A stretch of DNA of 64,000 nt from NCEH01 sp043195125 (GTDB lineage Bacteria > Pseudomonadota > Alphaproteobacteria > Rhizobiales > Xanthobacteraceae): assembly GCF_043195125.1 (NCBI RefSeq), contig NZ_JBAFWR010000001.1. One strand, given 5' to 3'. Positions 6,472-14,247 of the stretch are shown here, piece after piece. The notes under the pieces were generated by a model. It ran no database searches. It saw nothing but the letters and a program-made list of their open reading frames with translations, and was not told where the DNA came from. How positions within the stretch are numbered: the stretch's first letter is position 1; each line of letters begins with the position of its first letter. Both the position numbers and the translations under genes were made by a program.

Positions 6472-8129
6472 AATTTGGAGCCGTCCCGCTGGCGCTGGCG
6501 CACGGCGCCATCCTTGCCCATTCTGTGCGGACGGAGCATTTCACCCTGAAAAAGGGAGCGCGGATCGGGCCCGGAGAGATCGCGGCACTCCAGGCGGCCG
6601 GGCTTACCGCGGTGGTCGCCGCCCGGCTGGAGCCCGGCGATGTCTCGGAAGATTCCGCAGCCGACCGGCTCGCTGCGTGCTTGGCCGGCGATGGACTGCG
6701 CGCCGCCATGGCCTTCACCGGCCGCGCAAACCTGTTCGCCACACGTCCTGGGATTCTCGAGATCGATCGGCCGACCGTCGATGCCCTCAACGCGCTGGAC
6801 GAAGCTGTCACCTTCGCCACGCTGGAGCCGTTCCGCGCCATCGCCGAGGGCGACATGGTGGCGACGGTGAAGATCATTCCCTATGCGATTTCAGCCGCGC
6901 TGATGGAGGGGGCGATTGCTCTCGCGCGCCCGGCAGTGCGGATCGCTCCGTTCCGCCGCCGGCGGGTGGCGGTGATTTCGACTCTGCTTCCCGGTCTTGC
7001 CGACAAGGTGGTGGAAAAGACCCTGCGGGTCACGCGCCAGCGCCTGGCCCCGGCGGGCGCTGCCATCTGTCACGACCTGCGCGTGCCGCACGCAGCCCCG
7101 GAATTGGCAGCGGCCCTGGAAAGGGTGCGCGCCGAGGGAGCGGATTGCATCGTGGTGTTCGGCGCGTCCGCGATTGTGGATCGGCGAGATGTGATCCCCG
7201 CCGCCCTTGAGATGGCGGGCGGCCGCGTGGAACGGCTCGGCATGCCGGTGGACCCTGGCAATCTGCTGATGCTCGGCATCCTCGACGGCGTTCCGGTGCT
7301 GGGGGCGCCCGGCTGCGCACGCAGCCCCAAGGAGAACGGCTTCGACTGGGTGCTCATGCGCTGCCTTGCCGATGTGCCCCTTACGGCGTCGGACATCGGT
7401 GTCTGGGGCGTAGGCGGCCTTTTGGGCGAAATCATCACGCGGCCCCAGCCCCGCGGTGGAATCGGGATTGACGAGATGGCGGACGAAAAGGGGCCCGTGG
7501 CCGCCATTGTGCTGGCGGCGGGGCGGGGAACCCGCATGGGTGGGCCCAACAAATTGCTGGAGGACGTGGGCGGACGCCCGGTCGTGCGCCGTGTGGTGGA
7601 AGCCGCGCTTGCCTCTCGGGCCTCCCCGGTGGTGGTAGTGACCGGGCACGAGCGTGCACGGGTGGAACAGATCCTCGCCGATCTTCCGGTCATCTTCGTG
7701 CACAATCCGGAATTCGCCGAGGGTCTGTCCACCTCCGTACGCACCGGCATCGCGGCGGTGCCTGGCGGAGCAAGTGCGGCATTGGTCATGCTCGGCGACA
7801 TGCCCCTGGTGGGGCCACAGATCCTCGATACCCTCGTTGACGCGTTTGATCCCGATGCAGGCCGTCTCATCGTTCTGCCGGTGGCGGACGGGCGGCGTGG
7901 CAACCCGGTCCTGTGGGATCGTCGATTCTTCGACGCCCTTTCGAAACTCGAGGGTGACGTGGGGGCCCGCCATCTCGTCGCGGCCCATGCGGAGGCCGTT
8001 GTGGAAATCGAGGTGAACGGACCGGCCGCCTTCCTGGACGTGGACACACCCGAGGCTCTCTCGCAAGCCCGCGCGCAGGTGTCGGAACAGGCGACAGAGA
8101 CGCTTGACCATTCCAATGCCAAACTCTAA
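6468..8129 (+). CDS. Fused molybdopterin-binding and MocA-like cytidylyltransferase protein
   Basis: A 553-residue two-domain protein. Residues 1-335 form a MoeA/CinA-like molybdopterin-binding region, with VIPYA/ALMEGAIALARP and VFGASAIVDRRDVIPAALE, and GAPGCARSPKENGFDWVL at about 279-296. Residues 343-545 are a nucleotidyltransferase: LAAGRGTRMGGPNKLL at 349-364 is the NTP-binding signature, LGDMPLVGPQ holds the metal aspartate, and DVDTPEAL ends the domain. This matches MocA, which converts Mo-MPT to the cytosine dinucleotide (MCD) used by CoxL/XDH-type hydroxylases. The GTG start overlaps the preceding stop by four bases. It completes a local cofactor-finishing set for the hydroxylase at the left edge. 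Confidence 0.92.
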   Translation: MKFGAVPLALAHGAILAHSVRTEHFTLKKGARIGPGEIAALQAAGLTAVVAARLEPGDVSEDSAADRLAACLAGDGLRAAMAFTGRANLFATRPGILEIDRPTVDALNALDEAVTFATLEPFRAIAEGDMVATVKIIPYAISAALMEGAIALARPAVRIAPFRRRRVAVISTLLPGLADKVVEKTLRVTRQRLAPAGAAICHDLRVPHAAPELAAALERVRAEGADCIVVFGASAIVDRRDVIPAALEMAGGRVERLGMPVDPGNLLMLGILDGVPVLGAPGCARSPKENGFDWVLMRCLADVPLTASDIGVWGVGGLLGEIITRPQPRGGIGIDEMADEKGPVAAIVLAAGRGTRMGGPNKLLEDVGGRPVVRRVVEAALASRASPVVVVTGHERARVEQILADLPVIFVHNPEFAEGLSTSVRTGIAAVPGGASAALVMLGDMPLVGPQILDTLVDAFDPDAGRLIVLPVADGRRGNPVLWDRRFFDALSKLEGDVGARHLVAAHAEAVVEIEVNGPAAFLDVDTPEALSQARAQVSEQATETLDHSNAKL

Positions 8130-8231
8130 TGACCCCGTTATGAGGGTGGCTTCCCTTCGTAAGCGTCTAACGTCAACCAACGCGCAACGTGGTGCGGCTT
8201 GTGTGGCCGCCATCATCGAAAGCGCAGTTTG

Positions 8232-9431
8232 ATGTTGAATCCTCCAAATCCTTTGCGGCCCGAGCTTGCCCCTGTCTCATCGAGCGGCGTGCTGTTGCGT
8301 CTATTGCCGCTCGTCTGGATCGTGTTCTTTAGCGGCCTTGCCATCGCAGTGCCGCTGCCGGTGCTGGCCTTGCATGTGCACGAAGGGCTCGGCTTCAGCA
8401 TCGCGACCGCCGGGCTTGCGGTGGGCATCCAATCTCTTGCCACCTTGCTGACCCGCCAGATGGCTGGATCGGCGGTTGACCGCTACGGTGCAAAGAAGAC
8501 CGTTGTGGTGGGCCTGCCACTGGCGGTGCTGGCCGGGCTTTTCTATCTCGGTTCCCTCGAGGCGGCAGTGCCTGTTGTAAGCCTCGGGATCCTGACCGCG
8601 GGCCGTCTGTGCCTCGGCCTTGCGGAAAGCTTGTTTCTGACCGGCGCCATGGCATGGGGTATTGGTCGCGTCGGCCTTGCCAATACCGGCCGGGTCATGG
8701 CGTGGCAGGGCATAGCGCTTTATGCCGCCATCGGCCTGGGTGCTCCCGTCGGGATCGCCATCAATGCCACTTATGGATTCGCCGGCGTCGCGGCAGTCGC
8801 CGCTACGGCGCCTCTCGTTGCGATACCGATGGTATTCCTGATCGCAGGAGTGCCCACGATGCCGGGGCGAAGGCTCGGCTTTCACCGCGTGTTGGGCCTG
8901 ATCTGGCGCCACGGCGTCGCGCTGGCGCTGGCCACCGCACCGTTTGCCGTTCTGGCGACCTTCCTGGCGCTCGTGTTTGCCAGCCGCGGGTGGCCGAATG
9001 CCGGAGCAGGGTTGTTCTTGTTCGGCGCCAGCTATATTGGCGTGCGTCTGTTCCTCGCGCATCTGCCGGATCGCATCGGCGGCGTCGGCGTCGCTGCGGT
9101 CTCGTTGCTGGTGGAAGCGGTGGCCCAGTTCATGCTCTGGCTCGCCACCGAGCCCACGCTCGCCCTGGCGGGCGCGGCCCTTTCAGGCGTGGGCTTTTCC
9201 CTGATCTTTCCTGCTCTCGGAGTCGAAGCTGTCCGTCGGGTGCCGGCGGAAAGCCGGGGCCTTGCGGTCGGAGGGTTCTTGGCCTTCTTCGATATTGCGC
9301 TTGGCGTTACAGGTCCGGTGGCGGGCGTATTGGTAGCCGCCTTCGGATATGGCTCCATGTTCCTTGCGGGCGCGATCGGCTGCCTTCTCTCTTTCGGTCT
9401 CGTGCTGACCATGCCGCGAGACCGGGCCTGA
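8232..9431 (+). CDS. MFS transporter, YhhS-like
   Basis: A 399-residue, 12-helix major facilitator. The loop 2-3 signature is RQMAGSAVDRYGAKKTV (about residues 74-90), and the second half carries GVGFSLIFPALGVEAV and LGVTGPVAGVLVAAFGYG. These blocks, and the internal GRVMAWQGIALYAAIGLGAP, closely resemble the YhhS/UPF0226 group of drug or metabolite exporters. The ATG at 8232 gives the expected short N-terminus; the open frame reaches a GTG at 8199. It is separated from the molybdenum genes by about 100 bases and ends three bases before the convergent DUF488 gene. Substrate unknown. Confidence 0.88.
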   Translation: MLNPPNPLRPELAPVSSSGVLLRLLPLVWIVFFSGLAIAVPLPVLALHVHEGLGFSIATAGLAVGIQSLATLLTRQMAGSAVDRYGAKKTVVVGLPLAVLAGLFYLGSLEAAVPVVSLGILTAGRLCLGLAESLFLTGAMAWGIGRVGLANTGRVMAWQGIALYAAIGLGAPVGIAINATYGFAGVAAVAATAPLVAIPMVFLIAGVPTMPGRRLGFHRVLGLIWRHGVALALATAPFAVLATFLALVFASRGWPNAGAGLFLFGASYIGVRLFLAHLPDRIGGVGVAAVSLLVEAVAQFMLWLATEPTLALAGAALSGVGFSLIFPALGVEAVRRVPAESRGLAVGGFLAFFDIALGVTGPVAGVLVAAFGYGSMFLAGAIGCLLSFGLVLTMPRDRA

Positions 9432-9434
9432 GCT

Positions 9435-9899
9435 TCAGAACGGATCCGCAATCAGATGCGTCACCGGCAGGTCGAGCCGCTCGCACAGGAATTGGGAGAG
9501 CCGCAGACGGTGGCATCCTTCCACGTGGCGCTCGTAGCACATGAGGCAGATGCGGCGACCCTGTGCGAGTGACGCCAATTCATCCAGCGCCTCGCGGGCT
9601 TTGTCCGTCGCGAGGTGAGCGTCATAGATGCGCATCAGCGCATCGTGATCGCCGGAGCGGGCTGCAAGCCGGCCCTCCTTCGGCGTCCCCAGCGCCCGCA
9701 GATGGACATAGGCGATGCCATGTTCGGAGATCCCTGCCGCCAGCGCGGTCTTCGAGAAGCCCGGCCGGCGCGAGGCGGCGACCGCGCGCACGTCCACCAG
9801 CAGATCAACGCCGGCGCGGGTCAGTGTGTCCTGAAACGCGCCGGACGTCGTTTGCTCATAGCCGACCGTGAAGAGTTCGGTCGCTTTGGTCTTCGCCAT
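9435..9899 (-). CDS. DUF488 family protein
   Basis: A 154-residue protein with the DUF488 pattern: the early TVGYEQTTSGAFQDTL, VDVRAVAASRRPGFSK near residue 40, LRALGTP near 68, and the CLMCYERHVEGCHR motif at about residues 117-130. The closely spaced Cys/His residues of that last block are strictly conserved in the family and suggest a metal or redox site, but its biochemical role is not established. It begins six bases after the end of the dctM gene on the same strand, so it may ride at the end of the TRAP operon. Confidence 0.85.
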   Translation of the reverse strand: MAKTKATELFTVGYEQTTSGAFQDTLTRAGVDLLVDVRAVAASRRPGFSKTALAAGISEHGIAYVHLRALGTPKEGRLAARSGDHDALMRIYDAHLATDKAREALDELASLAQGRRICLMCYERHVEGCHRLRLSQFLCERLDLPVTHLIADPF

Positions 9900-9905
9900 C
9901 GATCC

Positions 9906-11231
9906 TCATCCGTAAAGCGCCCTCGGCAGCCACAGCGCGATGCCGGGGAAGACATAAAGTAGGATCATTGCGACGATGACGAGGTAGAGGAAGGGCATGA
10001 CGCCAGAGAAAATCTGGTCAATGGACACGTTCTTTGGTGCCACCCCCTTCAGATAGAAGGGGGCCATGGCCACCGGTGGAGACAGGAACGAGGTCTGAAG
10101 GTTGAGGGCCACCAGGATGCCGAAGAAGATCGGATCCACACCGAAATCGTCCAGCAGAGGCAGGAAGATGGGCAGAAAGATCACGATGATCTCGGTCCAC
10201 TCCAAGGGCCAGCCCAGCACGAAGATGATGGCCTGGGTCAACAACAGGAAGCCGATGGGGCCGAGATTGAGGGAAAGAATGAATTCCTCCACCACCCTCT
10301 GCCCGCCCAGCAAGGCGAACACCGCCGAGAACACCGCCGAGCCTACGAACAGCCAGCACACCATCGCGGAGGCGCGCGCGGTGAGGAATACGCTCTCCTT
10401 CAGCTTGTCGACCGAGAAGGTTCGGTAGGCGAGGGCGAGCAGCACAGCGCCCGCCGCGCCCACCGCGGCCGCTTCCGAAGGCGTCGCCAGACCGAAGATG
10501 ATGGCTCCGAGCACACCGCTGATCAGCACCGCCAGGGGGAAGAACGAGCTCGCCAATGCGAAGGCGATTTCACCGAACGAACTCGCTTTCTCTTCCGGCG
10601 GCAGCTTTGGCGCGAGTGCCGGGTTCAGCATGGCGCGGATGATGACATAGCCCATGTAAAGGCCGGTGAGCATGAGGCCGGGCAGAAACGCGGCGGCATA
10701 CAGCTTCACCACCGAGACACCGGCGGTGGCGCCGTAGAGGATCAACATGACGCTCGGTGGGATCAGGATGCCAAGGCAACCGCCCGCGCAGACCACGCCC
10801 GCGGCGATCTTGGTATCGTAGCCGGCCCGCAGCATGGCGGGAAAGGCCAGCAGCCCCATCAGCGTCACCACGGCGCCGACGATGCCGGTGGCGGTCGCGA
10901 ACATGGCGCAGGTGATTAAAGTGGCCACCGCGAGTGATCCCGGCACCCAGCCCGCCGCCAACTGGATCGCCCGAAACAGGCGATCGAGAATGTTGGCGCG
11001 TTCCACCACATAGCCCATGAACAGGAACAGGGGGATCGAGATCAGAACGTCGTTCGCCATAACGCTATAGGTGCGTTGGACGAACAGCTGAAACACTGTG
11101 TCGCCGCGCGTCACGTATCCAAATCCGACGCCCAGAGCCATCAGCGTAAAGGCAATGGGAAATCCGAGCATGAGGAAGACGAGGAAGAGGAAGAGCATCA
11201 AAATGCCGAGGGCGGGATCCGACAAAAACAT
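9906..11231 (-). CDS. TRAP transporter large permease (DctM-like)
   Basis: A 441-residue, roughly 12-helix protein of the DctM family, which forms the Na+-driven translocation channel of TRAP transporters. Recognisable blocks are IPLFLFMGYVVERANILDRL, GALVTLMGLLAFPAMLR-like GAVVTLMGLLAFPAMLRAGYD, the cytoplasmic-loop GGCLGILIPPSVMLILYG (about residues 143-160) and FGLATPSEAAAVGAAGA (about 245-261). The ATG at 11231 shares its first base with the stop of the small permease (TGATG), so the two are translationally coupled. The open frame that continues upstream of this ATG overlaps dctQ and is not the gene. Confidence 0.93.
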   Translation of the reverse strand: MFLSDPALGILMLFLFLVFLMLGFPIAFTLMALGVGFGYVTRGDTVFQLFVQRTYSVMANDVLISIPLFLFMGYVVERANILDRLFRAIQLAAGWVPGSLAVATLITCAMFATATGIVGAVVTLMGLLAFPAMLRAGYDTKIAAGVVCAGGCLGILIPPSVMLILYGATAGVSVVKLYAAAFLPGLMLTGLYMGYVIIRAMLNPALAPKLPPEEKASSFGEIAFALASSFFPLAVLISGVLGAIIFGLATPSEAAAVGAAGAVLLALAYRTFSVDKLKESVFLTARASAMVCWLFVGSAVFSAVFALLGGQRVVEEFILSLNLGPIGFLLLTQAIIFVLGWPLEWTEIIVIFLPIFLPLLDDFGVDPIFFGILVALNLQTSFLSPPVAMAPFYLKGVAPKNVSIDQIFSGVMPFLYLVIVAMILLYVFPGIALWLPRALYG

Positions 11232-11830
11232 CACAGTACCCCCTTGCCGATAGCTTCGGCATCCGCCTTGTTGGCTGCTTCTTCGAGAACGAGTTTCTCC
11301 ATTTCCTCGACATCGTGCAGCCGATCGGGCCACACGCCGGTCCGCAGAGTGATGATGCAGCGGATCACCTCTACGACGCCCTGCATGAACATGAGCACGC
11401 CCGTAATGGGGATCAGCCCCTTGAAGGGCCAGATCATCGGCCCGTCGGGCGAGAAGGATGAATGCTCGTTGAGCAAATACGAAAGGTAGAAATAGCCCCA
11501 GCCCGAGTAGATCAGAGCAATGATGCCGGGGAAGAAAAACAGAAAATAGAGGACGAGATCGACGAGAGCCTGCCGCTTTGGCGGCCAATTGCGATAGAGA
11601 AAGTCGCCGCGGACATGGCCGTTACGTGAGAGCGTGTAGGCACCCGCCATCATAAATAAAGTGCCGTACAATATGTAGGAGACGTCATAAGCCCAAGACG
11701 TGGGAGAGCGCAGCGCATATCTGCAGAAAACCTCGTAGCAGATGGCGACTGTTAGGATGACGATGACCCAGGCGAACAACTTTCCAACGAAGGTATTGAA
11801 TTTATCGATACCGATCAGAAACGCTTGCAT
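11231..11830 (-). CDS. TRAP transporter small permease (DctQ-like)
   Basis: A 199-residue four-helix membrane protein, with segments at about residues 15-35, 50-68, 92-112 and 132-152. Signatures are FCRYALRSPTSWAYDVSYIL and the LSRNGHVRGDFLYR loop typical of DctQ. The C-terminal 45 residues form a charged cytoplasmic tail slightly longer than usual. It pairs with DctM (one-base overlap) and is separated from the binding-protein gene by 167 bases that hold a perfect stem-loop. Confidence 0.92.
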   Translation of the reverse strand: MQAFLIGIDKFNTFVGKLFAWVIVILTVAICYEVFCRYALRSPTSWAYDVSYILYGTLFMMAGAYTLSRNGHVRGDFLYRNWPPKRQALVDLVLYFLFFFPGIIALIYSGWGYFYLSYLLNEHSSFSPDGPMIWPFKGLIPITGVLMFMQGVVEVIRCIITLRTGVWPDRLHDVEEMEKLVLEEAANKADAEAIGKGVL

Positions 11831-11920
11831 TGAGCGAATTCTCCGCTTCGGCAGCCGTGACGACGCCCCTCATCCTCCGCGGTGAACGCGCCGCGATGCT
11901 GCCTGTGCCTCATGTGCCCG

Positions 11921-11947
11921 CCATCCATGGCCATGGGCCATGGATGG
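11921..11947 (-). promoter_or_regulatory. Intercistronic stem-loop between dctP and dctQ
   Basis: A perfect 12-bp inverted repeat, CCATCCATGGCC (11921-11932) and GGCCATGGATGG (11936-11947), has a three-base loop. It lies 50 bases after the dctP stop and 91 bases before dctQ on the minus strand. There is no T run. Such hairpins commonly protect the 3' end of the binding-protein mRNA, giving more DctP than permease. Confidence 0.7.
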
Positions 11948-11997
11948 ACGCGGTTTCGAGACGAGGGAGTTGCATCCGGCACGTGTCGCCGCCCGGA

Positions 11998-13128
11998 TCA
12001 GGCCTTCTGGAAGAAGTGGTTGTAGGCGAACGCGCTATCCACCTCATACTGAAGGCGGAAGCCGACGACGCGCTTGGCCCATGCCATCTGGCTGTCCACC
12101 ACCTTTTTGAAGAACGGATCGGCGGACAGATTGGCGATCACCTTGTCCCAGGCGTTGAGCTGGGCCTCAAGCACCGATTTCGGCGTGGTTATCACCTTCA
12201 CACCGCGGGCTTTGAGCGCCTCCAGATCCTTGGAATAGCGGTCCTGCGCCTTCCACATCATATCCGAGGAGGCAGCATCCGCGGCGCCTCGGATGATGGC
12301 CTGAACGTCCTTCGGCAGGCTCTCAAACTTGGTCTTGTTGAACAGGACCTCGAAGCATTCGAGCGCCTGATGATAGCTCTGCACCATGTAAACTTTGGAC
12401 ACATCCGGGAAGCCGAGCACGGTGTCGGACGAGGGATTGTTGAATTCCGCTCCTTCCAGCAGGCCGCGGTCCATGGCCGGCACGATTTCGCCGCCGGGAA
12501 CGATGGTCACCGCGACGCCCATTTCCTTGAAGAGATCGGCGCCGAGGCCAACGGTCCGGTATTTCATGCCCTTCATCTGGTCCGGGCTCGTGATCTCGGC
12601 CTTAAACCAGCCGAGCGGTTGGGTCGGCATGGGCCCGGTGAGCAGCCCCACGACGTTGAGCTTCAGGATCTGCTGGGTGAGTTCGTCATACAGCTGCTGG
12701 CCGCCGCCATACCGCACCCAGCCGAGCAATTCGTCGGCGTCCCACCCAAAGGCGGGGGCTGTTCCGAACAGCGAGAACGCCTTGTTCTTGCCGTACCAAT
12801 AAGCGGATACACCGTGCCCGCCATCGATGATGCCGGAGCTGACCGCGTCCAGCACCTGGAATGCCGGGACCACAGCGCCCGCGGCAAGGAGCTCGAGCTC
12901 CACGCGGCCCCCGGCCATCTGGTTCACGTATCGGACGAAATCGCCCGCATATTCGTGGAAGATGTCCTTGTTCGGCCAGGTTGACTGGAATTTTAGCTTG
13001 ATCGGCGCCTGAGCATGGACAGCGGGAGCCGCTATAACGGCGGCACCGGCTGCGGTGGCCGCAGCAGCCGTGAGAAAGCCGCGGCGCGACGGACGCGCGG
13101 AATCATTCACGTTGGACGTGTCAGTCAA
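11998..13128 (-). CDS. TRAP transporter solute-binding protein (DctP family, TakP-like)
   Basis: A 376-residue periplasmic binding protein. The N-terminus has a twin-arginine signal, SRRGFLT followed by a hydrophobic stretch and AVHAQA cleavage site. The mature part has FQSTWPNKDIFHEYAGDFVRY, PAFQVLDAVSSGIIDGGHG, YWYGKNKAFSLFGTAPAFG and WVRYGGGQQLYDEL. These resemble TakP of Rhodobacter, which binds 2-oxoacids, so a keto- or hydroxy-acid ligand is likely but not proven. The start is taken as TTG at 13128 because GGAGG lies just upstream (about 13132-13136); an in-frame ATG at 13167 lacks such a site. It is the first gene of a dctPQM operon, with two palindromes and a plausible promoter 90-130 bases upstream. 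Confidence 0.9.
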   Translation of the reverse strand: MTDTSNVNDSARPSRRGFLTAAAATAAGAAVIAAPAVHAQAPIKLKFQSTWPNKDIFHEYAGDFVRYVNQMAGGRVELELLAAGAVVPAFQVLDAVSSGIIDGGHGVSAYWYGKNKAFSLFGTAPAFGWDADELLGWVRYGGGQQLYDELTQQILKLNVVGLLTGPMPTQPLGWFKAEITSPDQMKGMKYRTVGLGADLFKEMGVAVTIVPGGEIVPAMDRGLLEGAEFNNPSSDTVLGFPDVSKVYMVQSYHQALECFEVLFNKTKFESLPKDVQAIIRGAADAASSDMMWKAQDRYSKDLEALKARGVKVITTPKSVLEAQLNAWDKVIANLSADPFFKKVVDSQMAWAKRVVGFRLQYEVDSAFAYNHFFQKA

Positions 13129-13216
13129 TGGATCCTCCCTAGGGGGTGCGGTTCTCTTTGGAACCATTGCGGTGTTGGCGCACCTTTCCCCCGAAGTCTT
13201 AGCAGACGCTACGTCA

Positions 13217-13254
13217 TGCCGTTACGGCAATAGACTTTAGTCTAGTTCGATCAA
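13217..13254 (-). promoter_or_regulatory. Candidate dctP promoter with two palindromic operators
   Basis: Read on the minus strand, TTGATC (13254-13249) and TATTGC (13232-13227), 16 bases apart, form a plausible sigma-70 promoter for dctP. Two perfect dyads lie in it: TAGACT-TT-AGTCTA at 13231-13244 fills the spacer, and TGCCGT-T-ACGGCA at 13217-13229 lies at and downstream of the -10. The arrangement fits repression of the TRAP operon, and possibly of the divergent GST gene, by a local regulator that is not in the window. Confidence 0.5.
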
Positions 13255-13415
13255 AAATATTCGACCTGGTGGCGGAAACCGGTCGCGCCTTCCTTGGGGC
13301 GGGCGCATTTTTGCCGGATGGCGATGCCACGCGCGCCATGCTTGCCGGAATGCGCGCGGCGGAATACCTGTATGCACCGTCGCCGGGTCTGCCCGGTCGA
13401 GCGGGGAGCATTGAA

Positions 13416-14120
13416 ATGGCCGAAGTCCAGCAGCCCATCGAGCTTCATTATTGGCCCACCCCCAACGGGTGGAAAATCGCCATTATGCTCGAGGAGTGCG
13501 AGCTGCCCTATTCCGTGCAACTGGTGAACATCGGCAAAGGCGACCAGTTCAAGCCGGAATTTCTGGCCATTTCCCCCAACAATAAGATCCCCGCGATTGT
13601 CGATCCCAACGGGCCGGACGGCAATCCGATCTCGGTGTTCGAGTCGGGCGCGATCCTCCAATATCTCGGCCGCAAGACCGGCAAATTCTACCCCGCCGAC
13701 GAGCGCAAACGGGTCGAGGTGGACGAGTGGCTGTTCTGGCAGATGGGCGGGTTGGGCCCTATGGCGGGGCAGGCCCATCATTTCCGGATCTATGCGCCGG
13801 AAAAGATCCCCTATGCCATCGATCGCTATACCAACGAGGTTCACCGCCTGTATGGCGTGATGAACACCCGCCTTAAGGATCGCGAGTTCCTGGCGGGCGA
13901 CTATTCCATTGCCGATATGGCCTGCGTTGGTTGGGCGAAGCTCTGGGAACGCCAGGGCCAGAAAATCGAGGAATTCCCGCATTTCCAGCGCTGGCTGGAG
14001 ACGGTGAAGATGCGCCCCGCGGTGCAGCGTGGTCTCGCCGTCAGCGCCGAGCAGCGCAAGCCCGACCTTTCGAAGGACAAGGAAGCTCAGAGCATCCTGT
14101 TCGGACAGCGCGCCCGCTGA
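13416..14120 (+). CDS. Glutathione S-transferase family protein (YfcG/YghU-like)
   Basis: A 234-residue GST. The N-terminal thioredoxin-fold domain reads IELHYWPTPNGWKIAIMLEE, with the N-capping Asn/Thr region and the cis-proline block NNKIPAIVDPNGPDG, then VFESGAILQYLGRKTG for glutathione gamma-glutamyl binding. The all-helical C-terminal domain has FLAGDYSIADMACVGW. This pattern matches the Nu-class/YfcG-YghU disulfide oxidoreductases. The ATG at 13416 is chosen because GGGGAG precedes it; the upstream in-frame extension from 13269 has no family similarity. It diverges from the dctPQM operon across shared palindromes, so coregulation is possible. Confidence 0.88.
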   Translation: MAEVQQPIELHYWPTPNGWKIAIMLEECELPYSVQLVNIGKGDQFKPEFLAISPNNKIPAIVDPNGPDGNPISVFESGAILQYLGRKTGKFYPADERKRVEVDEWLFWQMGGLGPMAGQAHHFRIYAPEKIPYAIDRYTNEVHRLYGVMNTRLKDREFLAGDYSIADMACVGWAKLWERQGQKIEEFPHFQRWLETVKMRPAVQRGLAVSAEQRKPDLSKDKEAQSILFGQRAR

Positions 14121-14247
14121 AGGTTAGAGGCGGGCCCTCGCTTTTTACGTCGGCTCGGCTTAGATGCGACCGCCGCCACCGCCCGTGGCGCTCGCGCCCG
14201 GGCATTCGGATTGCCTGCGGCTGCAGGGTCCAGGAGTTGCTTTTTCA

